From the NCBI GenBank assembly GCA_964541895.1, contig CAZISM010000029.1, forward strand, positions 1 through 52,231: a stretch of DNA of 52,231 nucleotides, given 5' to 3'. Positions 42,534 through 50,825 of this stretch are shown one piece after another. Made by a program: the position numbers and the translations under genes. Position 1 is the first letter of the stretch; each line of letters begins with the position of its first letter. A model generated the notes under the pieces. It made no database searches. It worked only from the letters and a program-made list of their open reading frames with translations, and was not told the origin of the DNA. Source of the DNA: CAZISM01 sp964541895. Lineage in GTDB: Bacteria; Zhuqueibacterota; Zhuqueibacteria; Residuimicrobiales; Residuimicrobiaceae.

Positions 42534-44681
42534 TTACAAAATCAATTTGCGCACATCCACCGAGGATTCGCACTGCAGCAGCACCTGTTCGGTCTGCCGC
42601 AATCGACGCCCCGGCACCGGTTCCTGACGGACCACGCGGCCGGATCCGTTCACCACCGCCCTGATGCCGCGATCGCCCAACAGGTTGAGGGCGTTTCGCA
42701 CCGGCAATCCCACCACTTGCGGCACCACCAGCTCCTGCCGGGCAGCCGCCTCCCGCGTTGCACAGAGCAGGCGTATGGACTCGTTCGCTGCCAACAGGGA
42801 GCCGGATTTGGGGGTCTGGCTGATCACCAACCCTTCCTCGTCGTTGAACGACACCGGCAGGCCGGCCTCCCTGGCCATGTCACCCGCATCATCGCGATCA
42901 AAGCCGAGAAAATTCGGCACCCGTCGCTGCGGCGTTTTGACCAGCAGCCGCTGTACGACGCTGTCTTCATCGGCGTCGATTTCGAGTCCCTTGTAAAACA
43001 GAATCTGGCTGGCGATGCGGCGGAAGCAGGGCGCCGCCACATCCCCGCCCATATAGGAGCCTTTGGGATTATCGATCATCACATACATGGCATACTGCGG
43101 CCGTTCTTTGGGGAAAAAGCCGCCAAAGTTGGCCACATGCTGATTGGCGATATAACCGCCGCCGTTGGCGCGCACCTTGCGGGCGGTGCCGGTCTTGCCG
43201 CAGATCGAAATACCCGGAACGGCCGCCTTCTGGCCGGTGCCATACTTTACCACATCGGCCATCATGCCCGCCAGCGTATCGGCGGTGGACTCGGAGATAA
43301 CCCGGTGCAGAATCTTGCTGTCGGTCATGTAGAGCACGCTCTGATCGACGTCGCGAATTTCCTTGATAATATGCGGCCTCATCAGCAGGCCGCCGTTGGC
43401 GATGGTGCTGAACATATTGCACATCTGCATCGGTGTGACCGCCACTTCGTGGCCATAGGCCAGGGCCAGGGGCGTAAAACCGGACCACCGTTCCATGGAA
43501 TTCAGTATGCCGTTCTCTTCGCCGCGCAGCTCCAGGCCGGAGCGGCTGCCAAAACCGAAATAACGGGCATAGGTATAAATCAGGCTTTTGTCGATGCCCA
43601 TGGCGGTTTTCGCCATGCCGATGTTGCTGGATTTGACCAGGACATCGTGCAGCGTCAACCAGCCGTAGGAATGCACATCGTGAATGGTTTCGCGCATCAC
43701 GTTAAAAGTGCCGTTCTCGCAAAAGACGCGGTCCGTGGGTTTGCGCAGGCCTTCGTTCAACACCGCCGCCATGGTCACCAGCTTGAAGGTGCTGCCCGGT
43801 TCAAACAGGTCGGTGATGGCGCGCAGACGCCAGGTCGAGGGCGCGAACTTGCCGGGCGCGTTGGGATCAAAGCTGGGTTCCACCGCCATGGCGAGAATCT
43901 CGCCGCTGTTGGGATTCATGATGATGACCGTGCCGGTGTCGGCATTGCTCTCCTGCAGCGAACGCTGCAGCTCTTTGTGAGCGATGTTCTGCATCGCATA
44001 GTCGATGGTCAGCACCAGGTGACGGCCGTTCTCCGCCTCGCGCACCGGGAAATCGGAATGTTCGAATTTCCGGCGTCCGCTGCCGGTGCGCTGCAGCACC
44101 GCCTTGCCGGAGACGCCCTGCAGAATCTCGTCATAGGCCAATTCGACGCCGCTGGCGCCTTCACCATCGATGTTGGTGAATCCCAGCAGTTGTGACGCCA
44201 CCCGGCCTTTGGGATATTGCCGGTTCATCTCCATGCGGCACTCGATGCCCGGCAGGCTCAACGTGCGGATGGTGATGCCGGTCAACCGATCGACGCGGCG
44301 GGAAATATATTCAAAACCCTTTTTGCTCTGCAGTTTTACCGCGATCTGATGCGGATTCAAATCCAGATGTCGCGCCAGGACCGCGGCCGTTTCCGCAATG
44401 TTCTTGACCTGGCGGGGATTGGCGATGATAGAGTACGACGGCACATTCATCGCTATGGGTCGCAGGCGACGATCGTAAATACCACCCCGTTCCGGTGCCA
44501 ACTTGACTTCCTGTTTGTATTGTCGTTCGGCGATCACGGAATATTTCTCCTGCTGAAAGATTTGTATCTGAATCAGTCTGCACACGATGACCACGCTCAC
44601 GGCCAGCGTGGCTTTGTAGAACCACCCCAGTCGTCGCGTATCCGGTTTGTCCGTTTTTTTTATGGCCCCGTTATGATACAT
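42534..44681 (-). CDS. ftsI: Septal peptidoglycan transpeptidase (class B PBP, FtsI/SpoVD-like) with two PASTA domains
   Basis: Cross-links peptidoglycan at the septum, 715 aa. A short cytoplasmic part and one membrane helix (about 21-40), a PBP dimer domain, then the transpeptidase: active-site Ser in EPGSTFKLVTM (SxxK), KSSNIGMAK (SxN) and CGKTGTARK (KTG). Two C-terminal PASTA domains begin at RVPNFLGFDRDDAGDMARE and VPQVVGLPVRNALNLLGDR. PASTA domains on the division PBP are common in Gram-positives (SpoVD, PBP2x) and in some Bacteroidetes-side phyla. It lies 32 bp after ftsL. Confidence 0.95.
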   Translation of the reverse strand: MYHNGAIKKTDKPDTRRLGWFYKATLAVSVVIVCRLIQIQIFQQEKYSVIAERQYKQEVKLAPERGGIYDRRLRPIAMNVPSYSIIANPRQVKNIAETAAVLARHLDLNPHQIAVKLQSKKGFEYISRRVDRLTGITIRTLSLPGIECRMEMNRQYPKGRVASQLLGFTNIDGEGASGVELAYDEILQGVSGKAVLQRTGSGRRKFEHSDFPVREAENGRHLVLTIDYAMQNIAHKELQRSLQESNADTGTVIIMNPNSGEILAMAVEPSFDPNAPGKFAPSTWRLRAITDLFEPGSTFKLVTMAAVLNEGLRKPTDRVFCENGTFNVMRETIHDVHSYGWLTLHDVLVKSSNIGMAKTAMGIDKSLIYTYARYFGFGSRSGLELRGEENGILNSMERWSGFTPLALAYGHEVAVTPMQMCNMFSTIANGGLLMRPHIIKEIRDVDQSVLYMTDSKILHRVISESTADTLAGMMADVVKYGTGQKAAVPGISICGKTGTARKVRANGGGYIANQHVANFGGFFPKERPQYAMYVMIDNPKGSYMGGDVAAPCFRRIASQILFYKGLEIDADEDSVVQRLLVKTPQRRVPNFLGFDRDDAGDMAREAGLPVSFNDEEGLVISQTPKSGSLLAANESIRLLCATREAAARQELVVPQVVGLPVRNALNLLGDRGIRAVVNGSGRVVRQEPVPGRRLRQTEQVLLQCESSVDVRKLIL

Positions 44682-44713
44682 GGTCGTTCGTCAATCGTTT
44701 TGCAGCCGTCACA

Positions 44714-45109
44714 CTATTTCCGCTTTCTGGTGATGGTATCGGTCAGTCGTTCAAAGGCATTTTTTTCGCGCAGCGTGATAATGGGCACCTCTTCCATCTT
44801 TAACTCGTCGCGCACGACCTGACCGAGGCGCTCCATGGAACGCAACTTTTCAATCTGGGCTTCCAGCGCCAGATTCTCATTGCGCACCAGTTTTAGTTCC
44901 TCTTTCAATGTGCCGTTGCTGCGGAGCAGATGATCGACGCTGGCGCTCTGCCACACCCGCAAAAGCACAATCGCCGCAAACACCAGCAGCGCGGCGACAT
45001 GCTTGCGCTTGAGATGGATCCGCACCAGCTTGCGATTACGCGGCCGATAGACCGGCCGGGCCGACATGACGGCCGAACGACTTTTAGATGGTACCATAAG
45101 CTTTGTCAC
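44714..45109 (-). CDS. ftsL: FtsL-like division protein
   Basis: 131-residue bitopic protein: a basic N-terminal tail (residues 1-35), one membrane helix (about 37-51) and a periplasmic coiled coil (LLRSNGTLKEELKLVRNENLALEAQIEKL). Size, topology and place between rsmH and ftsI identify it as FtsL; sequence alone is weak in this family. The first codon is GTG, overlapping the rsmH stop by 4 bp (GTGA); an ATG at 45097 is the alternative. It would form a complex with FtsQ and an FtsB not seen here. Confidence 0.85.
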   Translation of the reverse strand: MTKLMVPSKSRSAVMSARPVYRPRNRKLVRIHLKRKHVAALLVFAAIVLLRVWQSASVDHLLRSNGTLKEELKLVRNENLALEAQIEKLRSMERLGQVVRDELKMEEVPIITLREKNAFERLTDTITRKRK

Positions 45110-46038
45110 ATCTTTTCAAAAACCCGGAGACGAGCCGATCGACTGCTCCTGTTCAACTCCTGCTCCGCTTCATCCGCCATGATCAAATTATCGACCGGCC
45201 GCAGGACCGGCGTTCGCTGACATACACACACCGGCAACCGGGGAGGGCATATGCACGGTCGACTCGCCTCACGGATAAACCGTTTTGTGATCCGGTCTTC
45301 AAGGGAGTGATAAGAGATGATCACGCCCCGTCGGCCGGGCCGCAATGCCGCAACCGCTTGCGGCAGCATGCTCTGCAGATTGTCCAATTCACCGTTGATG
45401 AAAATTCTAAAGGCTTGGAACACCCGGGCCAGAGATTTGACGACCATGGGCCCCTTCACCACCTGCCGCACCGCATCGGCCAGATCATCGGTTCGCTGTA
45501 AACGACGGCTCTTGCGCATCCGAACCAGAACAGCGGCAATGCGGCGCGAGAAACGCTCTTCGCCATACTGCCACATGATATCGGCCAGCGTCGCCTCGTC
45601 ATATTCGTTGATCACCTGCTCCGCATCCAGCGGATTGCGCGGATCCATCTGCATGCGCAACGGCCCGCCGGCATTGAACATAAAACCTTTGGCCGGCTCG
45701 CTGATTTGCCGCCGCGAGACGCCCAGATCCGCCAGCACACCATCGACCTGGGTCATACCCTGCTCCTCCAGCACCGCCTGCAGATGAGAAAAATTTGCTT
45801 GCACGGCAATGAAACGTTCACCAAATTGATGCAGCCGTTCGCGCGCACGCGCGATGGCTTCTGCATCCAGATCGAATGCGATCACACGACCGTGTGGCGG
45901 CATCGCCTGTAACAGGGCCTGAGTGTGGCCGCCATCCCCCAGAGTGAGGTCGGCTATACAGGCGGCGGTTTCCGGTTGCAGATAACAGAGCACCTCGCTC
46001 GTCAGCACCGGAACGTGATAATCGTCCTGCACAGCCAT
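45106..46038 (-). CDS. rsmH: 16S rRNA (cytosine1402-N4)-methyltransferase
   Basis: Methylates C1402 in the ribosomal P site, 310 aa. SAM motif LTLGDGGHTQALL, VIAFDLDAEAIARA, VLADLGVSRRQI, and the characteristic ISYHSLEDRITKRF. I chose ATG 46038; a GTG two codons earlier is also possible. It is the second gene of the dcw cluster, starting 8 bp after the mraZ stop, and its stop overlaps ftsL. Confidence 0.96.
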   Translation of the reverse strand: MAVQDDYHVPVLTSEVLCYLQPETAACIADLTLGDGGHTQALLQAMPPHGRVIAFDLDAEAIARARERLHQFGERFIAVQANFSHLQAVLEEQGMTQVDGVLADLGVSRRQISEPAKGFMFNAGGPLRMQMDPRNPLDAEQVINEYDEATLADIMWQYGEERFSRRIAAVLVRMRKSRRLQRTDDLADAVRQVVKGPMVVKSLARVFQAFRIFINGELDNLQSMLPQAVAALRPGRRGVIISYHSLEDRITKRFIREASRPCICPPRLPVCVCQRTPVLRPVDNLIMADEAEQELNRSSRSARLRVFEKM

Positions 46039-46046
46039 GCTCACGC

Positions 46047-46520
46047 TCAGGGATTGATCTGGGTGACCAGATCCAGATTTACGCTGCGAAGCGTAGTCTG
46101 AACCGTCTGTGCGCTCTCTTGCAGCTGTTTCTGATAGAGATCAGGATTCCAAATCTCGAGGCGATTGATGGCACCCAGAATCAATACTTCGTTGCAATCC
46201 TGGAGTTGCGCATAGGTAATCAGGTGCTGAGGAAGAACAATTCGACCTTGTTTGTCAAATGTCAGATCGGTGGATGCGCTGGTAAAGGAGCGAATGATTT
46301 CCGATTTTTCCATCTCTTTCGCTTCTTTGATGCCGGAAAGAGCGTTCAAAAACCGAATGAATTCCTGTTCATTATATCCGGCCACACAGGCCTGGTACCC
46401 GATCGTCACCCAGATCTTTTCCCGTAACGCTTCCGGAAAAGACTGGCGCAGCTTCAATGGGATGGATACCCTGCCGCTGGCGTCGTAGGAGACTCGATGT
46501 GTGCCGAATAAAAAGTTCAT
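46047..46520 (-). CDS. mraZ: Transcriptional regulator MraZ
   Basis: AbrB-fold DNA-binding protein that heads the dcw cluster and in E. coli represses it, 157 aa. Two MraZ repeats: VSYDASGRVSIPLKLRQSF (10-28) and LTFDKQGRIVLPQHLITYA (about 90-108). The TMDxxGR-like signature appears as YDASGR and FDKQGR. AAGG lies 2-3 nt before the ATG. A consensus promoter and a three-repeat operator candidate lie directly upstream, consistent with autoregulation. Confidence 0.97.
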   Translation of the reverse strand: MNFLFGTHRVSYDASGRVSIPLKLRQSFPEALREKIWVTIGYQACVAGYNEQEFIRFLNALSGIKEAKEMEKSEIIRSFTSASTDLTFDKQGRIVLPQHLITYAQLQDCNEVLILGAINRLEIWNPDLYQKQLQESAQTVQTTLRSVNLDLVTQINP

Positions 46521-46540
46521 AACCTTGGAGAATTATATTG

Positions 46541-46564
46541 CCATAGACTGCCATTAATCACCAT
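46541..46564 (-). promoter_or_regulatory. Candidate MraZ operator: three repeats with 10-bp phasing
   Basis: CCAT occurs at 46541-46544, 46551-46554 and 46561-46564 (ATGG on the transcribed strand), exactly 10 bp apart. MraZ in other bacteria binds three or more short direct repeats with 10-bp spacing just upstream of mraZ (TGGGA-type in E. coli); the spacing matches and the repeat differs. The array lies between the -10 and the ATG, where binding would block transcription. Confidence 0.6.
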
Positions 46565-46573
46565 ACACAGACT

Positions 46574-46602
46574 AAAATAGCCAAAAAACGGCATTCTGTC
46601 AA
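46574..46602 (-). promoter_or_regulatory. Sigma-70-type promoter of the dcw cluster
   Basis: On the minus strand TTGACA (46602-46597, perfect -35) and TATTTT (46579-46574) are separated by 17 bp. Transcription would start near 46567, about 47 bp before the mraZ ATG and at the edge of the CCAT array. Confidence 0.75.
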
Positions 46603-46603
46603 G

Positions 46604-46627
46604 GAAAAAATCATAATTATTTATGAT
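46604..46627 (-). terminator. AT-rich hairpin with T tract upstream of the dcw promoter
   Basis: ATCATAA (46610-46616) pairs with TTATGAT (46621-46627) around TTAT. On the minus strand a T tract follows (46610-46604), directly before the -35 box of the mraZ promoter. A weak terminator for leftward transcription arriving from 46.6-47 kb, or simply an AT-rich upstream element. Confidence 0.4.
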
Positions 46628-46824
46628 GTTAGTCCCATTTTATCGGTTTTGCGACTTTGATCACGCAGGAATGGTGTATCTGGGGGAAAAAGCGCGGTAG
46701 CAGCGAAGGTGGCGGCCGAAATAACGCCTGCACAGCAACGCAGCCGCTGCAGAAGAGATGGACTTTTATAGGGATTGAATGGATCGAAAGACGAATGGCT
46801 GGTGATGTGCGCAGAGGATAATAC

Positions 46825-46991
46825 GAGTCGGGAGACTGCCCGGTGCACTTGGCAGACACCGGGAGAAAGGAGAACGACTCCCAGAATTCGGCCGTTGACC
46901 CTAACGGCGCAGGATGGAGCGTTCCGGACGGTTCCTTGAAGACAGCCTCCCGACCGTCTTCTCACAGGGGATTCTTGGGAGAACCACTCCC
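46825..46991. ncRNA. Candidate structured RNA, family not recognised
   Basis: Within 167 bp there are five perfect stems: GAGTCG (46825-46830) with CGACTC (46875-46880), enclosing CCCGGTG (46839-46845) with CACCGGG (46857-46863); GCCGTT/AACGGC (46891-46908, loop GACCCT); GACGGT/ACCGTC (46927-46932 with 46953-46958), which competes with GAAGAC/GTCTTC (46938-46943 with 46956-46961); and GGGAG/CTCCC (46977-46991). It lies in the 687-bp region between mraZ and the rightward ABC exporter (46521-47207), which contains no convincing gene. I looked for RNase P, tmRNA, SRP, T-box, cobalamin, glycine and c-di-GMP signatures and found none. The strand is undecided: a rightward transcript would be a leader of the exporter; a leftward one would run toward mraZ. 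Confidence 0.4.
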
Positions 46992-47207
46992 GCTGATACT
47001 CTATCAATTGTCATGCCAGGGTTTCGCAAAACTCACTCACTGAATTTCAACCAGTTACAGCCGACGCCGCCGCACCGGCTGTCGCAAATCACGGACAGCT
47101 GTACTATTTGCATGACATCACCTCCACCGACAGGGCTGGAGCAAATGAGTTCTTGGAAATATCATCGCCATGTTTTATATTTGATTATCGAAAACAGAAA
47201 ACACCAT

Positions 47208-49037
47208 ATGATGCAAGCTGATCTCTCCAAAATGACCCCTCGGTCATTTATTTTTTCCTATCTGTTGCCTTACAAACGGCCTCTCATCGTCGGATTTGTC
47301 TTTGTCATTCTGACCAATCTGACGCAGGTCATTGCGCCTCTGGTGCTAAAGTACGGCATCGAGGTGCTGGAGGCGCACGTGACCGGCAAAACCCATGCCT
47401 CCATGCCGCTGTGGCTGTCGAACTGGGCCGACTCTGTATCCATGCACCATGTTCTGATCATAATGGGGCTCGTTCTCGTCGCTGTGGCCGCCGTCAACGG
47501 ACTGTTCCGCTATTTCATGCGCAACATTCTCATCGGCGCTTCGCGGGAAATCGAATACGATCTGCGCAATGATTATCTGGCCCATCTCCAGACGCTGTCC
47601 GCCTCTTTTTTCCAACGCTACAAAACCGGCGACCTCATGGCGCGCGCCACCAACGACATGGAAGCCGTGCGCACCATGTTCGGACCGGGCATCATGTACA
47701 TGATGAACACCATCAGCGTCGGCCTCTTTGCCCTCATCCTGATGCTGAGCCTGTCGCCGATCGTCACCCTCGCCGCTCTGGCGCCCATGCCGCTGGTGGC
47801 GTTCATTGTCAAAAAACAGGTGGGCAAAATCAACAAGCTGTTTCAAAACATTCAGGCGCAGTACTCTTCCATCACCGCCAAGGTTCAGGAAAACATCTCC
47901 GGCATTCGCGTCATCAAATCCTATGTTCAGGAACCGCACGAAGTGGCGGAATTTTCCCGCATAAACGTCGACTATATCGATCGCAACATGCACCTGGTAC
48001 GGATTCGCGCCAGCCTGTGGGCAACGATCGAATTTCTCCTGGGCCTGACCATCGTGGTGACGCTCCTCACCGGCGGCTGGCAGGTCATCCGCCATCAGCT
48101 CACGCTGGGCAGCCTGGTGGCCTTTCTCGCCTATCTGGCCATGCTGGCCTGGCCCATCATCGCGCTGGGCTGGGTTCTGAACCTGTGGCAGGAAGGCCTG
48201 GGATCCGCTGAACGTATTCTCAACATCTTTAAGGAAAAACCGGACATCGCCGATACGGCCGACACCGATCCGTCGCTGACTGAAATCACCGGGACCATTA
48301 CCTTTCGCGGCCTTAATTTTGCCTATCCCGGCGCCACCACACCGGTGCTGCGCCGGATCGATCTGCACATCGATGCCGGTATGACCCTGGCCGTGGTCGG
48401 ACACACCGGTTCGGGCAAATCCACCTGGATGCACCTCATCCCCCGCCTGTATGATGCGCCGCCCGGGACGCTGTTGCTGGACGGTCACGACATTCGCCAT
48501 TATCCTTTGGCCGCCCTGCGCCGCCACATCGGCTTTGTCACCCAGGAGACCTTTTTGTTTTCTGATCTGATCCGGGAGAATCTTGCCTTTGGCGTGGACG
48601 CGGCCGGCGAAGGCGAACTGCAGGCAGCGGCAGAGACCGCACAACTCACCAAGGATCTCGATCAGTTTCCACAAGGGTGGGATACCATGGTGGGCGAACG
48701 CGGCTTGACCCTCTCCGGCGGCCAGAAACAGCGCGTGGCCATCGCGCGTGCGGTGCTGCGCAATCCCCGCATCCTGATTCTGGACGATGCCCTCTCGGCC
48801 GTGGACACCTATACCGAAGAGGAAATTCTGCAACGGCTGCGCCAGGTGCGACAGGGCCGAACCACCATCATCGTGTCCCATCGCATTTCGACGGTGCGGG
48901 ATGCCGATTGGATTGTGGTCCTGAAAAACGGCGAGATCGCCGAGCAGGGCCGCCACGAAGAACTGCTGGCCCAAAAAGGACTCTATCACACCTTGAACGA
49001 ACGGCAGCTGCTTGAACAGTCGCTGGAAGAGATCTGA
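47208..49037 (+). CDS. ABC exporter half-transporter with degenerate catalytic site (TM287/YheI-like)
   Basis: 609-residue half-transporter: six membrane helices in the first 320 residues, then the nucleotide-binding domain with Walker A GHTGSGKST, signature LSGGQKQR, Walker B ILILDDALSAVDT and the switch SHRIST. The residue after the Walker B Asp is Asp, not the catalytic Glu, so this subunit contributes a degenerate site, as in the TM287, LmrC and YheI subunits of heterodimeric exporters. The start is uncertain: ATG 47208 fits family length but has no good ribosome site; ATG 47145 has GGAG nearby, and the frame is open back to 46914. Its stop overlaps the partner ATG by one base. Substrates of the family are drugs or lipids. 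Confidence 0.93.
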   Translation: MMQADLSKMTPRSFIFSYLLPYKRPLIVGFVFVILTNLTQVIAPLVLKYGIEVLEAHVTGKTHASMPLWLSNWADSVSMHHVLIIMGLVLVAVAAVNGLFRYFMRNILIGASREIEYDLRNDYLAHLQTLSASFFQRYKTGDLMARATNDMEAVRTMFGPGIMYMMNTISVGLFALILMLSLSPIVTLAALAPMPLVAFIVKKQVGKINKLFQNIQAQYSSITAKVQENISGIRVIKSYVQEPHEVAEFSRINVDYIDRNMHLVRIRASLWATIEFLLGLTIVVTLLTGGWQVIRHQLTLGSLVAFLAYLAMLAWPIIALGWVLNLWQEGLGSAERILNIFKEKPDIADTADTDPSLTEITGTITFRGLNFAYPGATTPVLRRIDLHIDAGMTLAVVGHTGSGKSTWMHLIPRLYDAPPGTLLLDGHDIRHYPLAALRRHIGFVTQETFLFSDLIRENLAFGVDAAGEGELQAAAETAQLTKDLDQFPQGWDTMVGERGLTLSGGQKQRVAIARAVLRNPRILILDDALSAVDTYTEEEILQRLRQVRQGRTTIIVSHRISTVRDADWIVVLKNGEIAEQGRHEELLAQKGLYHTLNERQLLEQSLEEI

Positions 49038-50818
49038 TGAGCACCCACGAAGAAGACACGCTCGGCAAAGCCTACGATGCCCGCCTGATGACCAGGCTGT
49101 TGACCTATTTGCGGCCCTTTCGTCACTGGGTGATTCTCGCCATCGTCGTTCTCATCTCGGGCTCCCTGATTGAGCTGCTGGGGCCGTACCTGACCCGAAT
49201 CGCCATCGACACCTATATGGCGGCCGGCGATTTGCCGGGCCTATTGCGCATCATCCTGTTCTATTTTGCGCTCCTGGCCGGTCAGGCCGTCATCAGCTAT
49301 TATCAGACCCATCTCACCCAGCGGATCGGCCAGCATGTCATGTACAACATGCGCACCGGCATTTTCAATCATCTGCAGAAACTGCCGCTCTCCTACTTTG
49401 ACCGCAACCCGGTCGGCCGGCTGGTGACGCGCACCACCAACGACGTTGAGACGCTGAACAGCATGCTCTCCTCGGGCGTGGTGACCATCTTTGGCGATAT
49501 CTTTGTCCTGGTCGGTATTATCATCGCCATGCTGCTCTTTAACTGGCGGCTGGCGTTGCTGACCATGACGGTGTTACCGCTGGTGTTTTATGCCAGTTAC
49601 CTGTTTCGCACCCGCATCCGCGATTCGTTCCGCCAGGTGCGGTTGCGCATCGCCCGCATCAACACCTACCTGCAGGAGAACATCAGCGGCATGGCTACCG
49701 TGCAGCTGTTCAATCGTGAAAAAAAGAACTATGCCCATTTCGATCAACTGAACCGCGATCACCTGCAGGCCTACCTCAAAACCATTTTTTATTACGCGGT
49801 CTTTTATCCGGCCATCGAACTGATCACCGCCATCAGCATCGCCCTCATCTTGTGGTATGGCGGCGTGCAGGTCCTGGACCAGCGGCTGACGCTCGGCATC
49901 ATGGTGGCTTTTCTGCAATACGTACAGCGCTTTTTTCAACCCATTCGCGACCTGTCGGAAAAGTACAATCTGTTGCAGTCAGCCATGGCCTCCAGCGAAC
50001 GCATCTTTACCGTGCTGGATACGCCGATCCAGACGGATGAGCCGGAGCAGGCGCTGGCCCTGCCGGCCCCGAAAGGTGAGATCGTCTTTGACCGGGTGTC
50101 CTTCAGCTACAACACGGACGAATGGGTGTTGAAAAATCTTTCCTTTACGATCCAGCCCGGACAAAAAGTGGCGATCGTCGGCGCCACCGGCGCAGGCAAA
50201 ACGTCCCTCATCAACCTGATCACCCGCATGTACGAACCGAGCACGGGCGCCATCCTTCTCGACGGCGTCGACACCCGCCGGCTAAAGCTTGCGGACCTGC
50301 GCCACCGCATCCGCATGGTGCTGCAGGATGTGTTTATTTTTTCCGGCACGGTCGAGTACAACATTCGTCTCGGCAATCCCGACCTCTCCATGGAACGCGT
50401 GGTGCAGGCGGCCCGGGACGTGCATGCGCACGAGTTCATAGAAAAACTGGCCTCCGGGTACACAACCGAATTGAGCGAACGCGGCAGCAACCTCTCGGTG
50501 GGACAGAAGCAGCTGCTCTCCTTTGCCCGCGCCCTCTGCTTTGATCCGGAGATACTCATTCTCGACGAAGCCACTTCGAGTGTGGACACGGAAACCGAAC
50601 TGCTGATCCGGGATGCCATCCATACCCTGATGGCGAACCGGACTTCGATCATCATCGCCCATCGCCTGTCCACCATTCAGGATGTGGACTGGATCCTCGT
50701 CCTGCACAAAGGCGAAATCCGCGAGATGGGCAGCCATGACGAGCTGCTGGCAAAACGCGGCATCTATTACCGACTGTACCAATTGCAGTATGGATTGACT
50801 GAGGTCGAACAATACTGA
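49037..50818 (+). CDS. ABC exporter half-transporter with catalytic site (TM288/YheH-like)
   Basis: 593-residue partner of the upstream half-transporter. Six membrane helices, then Walker A GATGAGKTS, Walker B ILILDEATSSVDT with the catalytic Glu, and switch AHRLST. Its signature is LSVGQ instead of LSGGQ. In the dimer this altered signature faces the Walker motifs of the first subunit, the one lacking the Glu, so both defects fall in the same, degenerate site, while the other site (this Walker B plus the LSGGQ of the partner) is intact. That is the pattern of asymmetric heterodimers. Its start overlaps the stop of the first gene (TGATG). Confidence 0.95.
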   Translation: MSTHEEDTLGKAYDARLMTRLLTYLRPFRHWVILAIVVLISGSLIELLGPYLTRIAIDTYMAAGDLPGLLRIILFYFALLAGQAVISYYQTHLTQRIGQHVMYNMRTGIFNHLQKLPLSYFDRNPVGRLVTRTTNDVETLNSMLSSGVVTIFGDIFVLVGIIIAMLLFNWRLALLTMTVLPLVFYASYLFRTRIRDSFRQVRLRIARINTYLQENISGMATVQLFNREKKNYAHFDQLNRDHLQAYLKTIFYYAVFYPAIELITAISIALILWYGGVQVLDQRLTLGIMVAFLQYVQRFFQPIRDLSEKYNLLQSAMASSERIFTVLDTPIQTDEPEQALALPAPKGEIVFDRVSFSYNTDEWVLKNLSFTIQPGQKVAIVGATGAGKTSLINLITRMYEPSTGAILLDGVDTRRLKLADLRHRIRMVLQDVFIFSGTVEYNIRLGNPDLSMERVVQAARDVHAHEFIEKLASGYTTELSERGSNLSVGQKQLLSFARALCFDPEILILDEATSSVDTETELLIRDAIHTLMANRTSIIIAHRLSTIQDVDWILVLHKGEIREMGSHDELLAKRGIYYRLYQLQYGLTEVEQY

Positions 50819-50825
50819 TCACTTC

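Noticed and set aside
46541..46570. CRISPR-like short repeats
   Set aside because: The CCAT units are only 4 bp with 6-bp spacers; no repeat/spacer array or cas gene exists in the window.
46621..47007. A 128-codon minus-strand open frame in the gene-free region
   Set aside because: Composition (Arg, Ser, Cys-rich, no pattern) and the many stems in its DNA argue for a non-coding region; no ribosome site supports it.
46660..47040. RNase P RNA, tmRNA, SRP RNA or a known riboswitch
   Set aside because: The hallmark sequences (for example GAGGAAAGTCCGGGC of RNase P, the SRP GGAAGG loop, T-box GGGTGGNACCGCG) are absent on both strands as far as I can read.
46914..47207. N-terminal extension of the first ABC exporter subunit back to 46914
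   Set aside because: The extra 98 residues do not resemble an exporter N-terminus and overlap the stem-rich region; family alignment favours a start near 47208, although 47145 remains possible.
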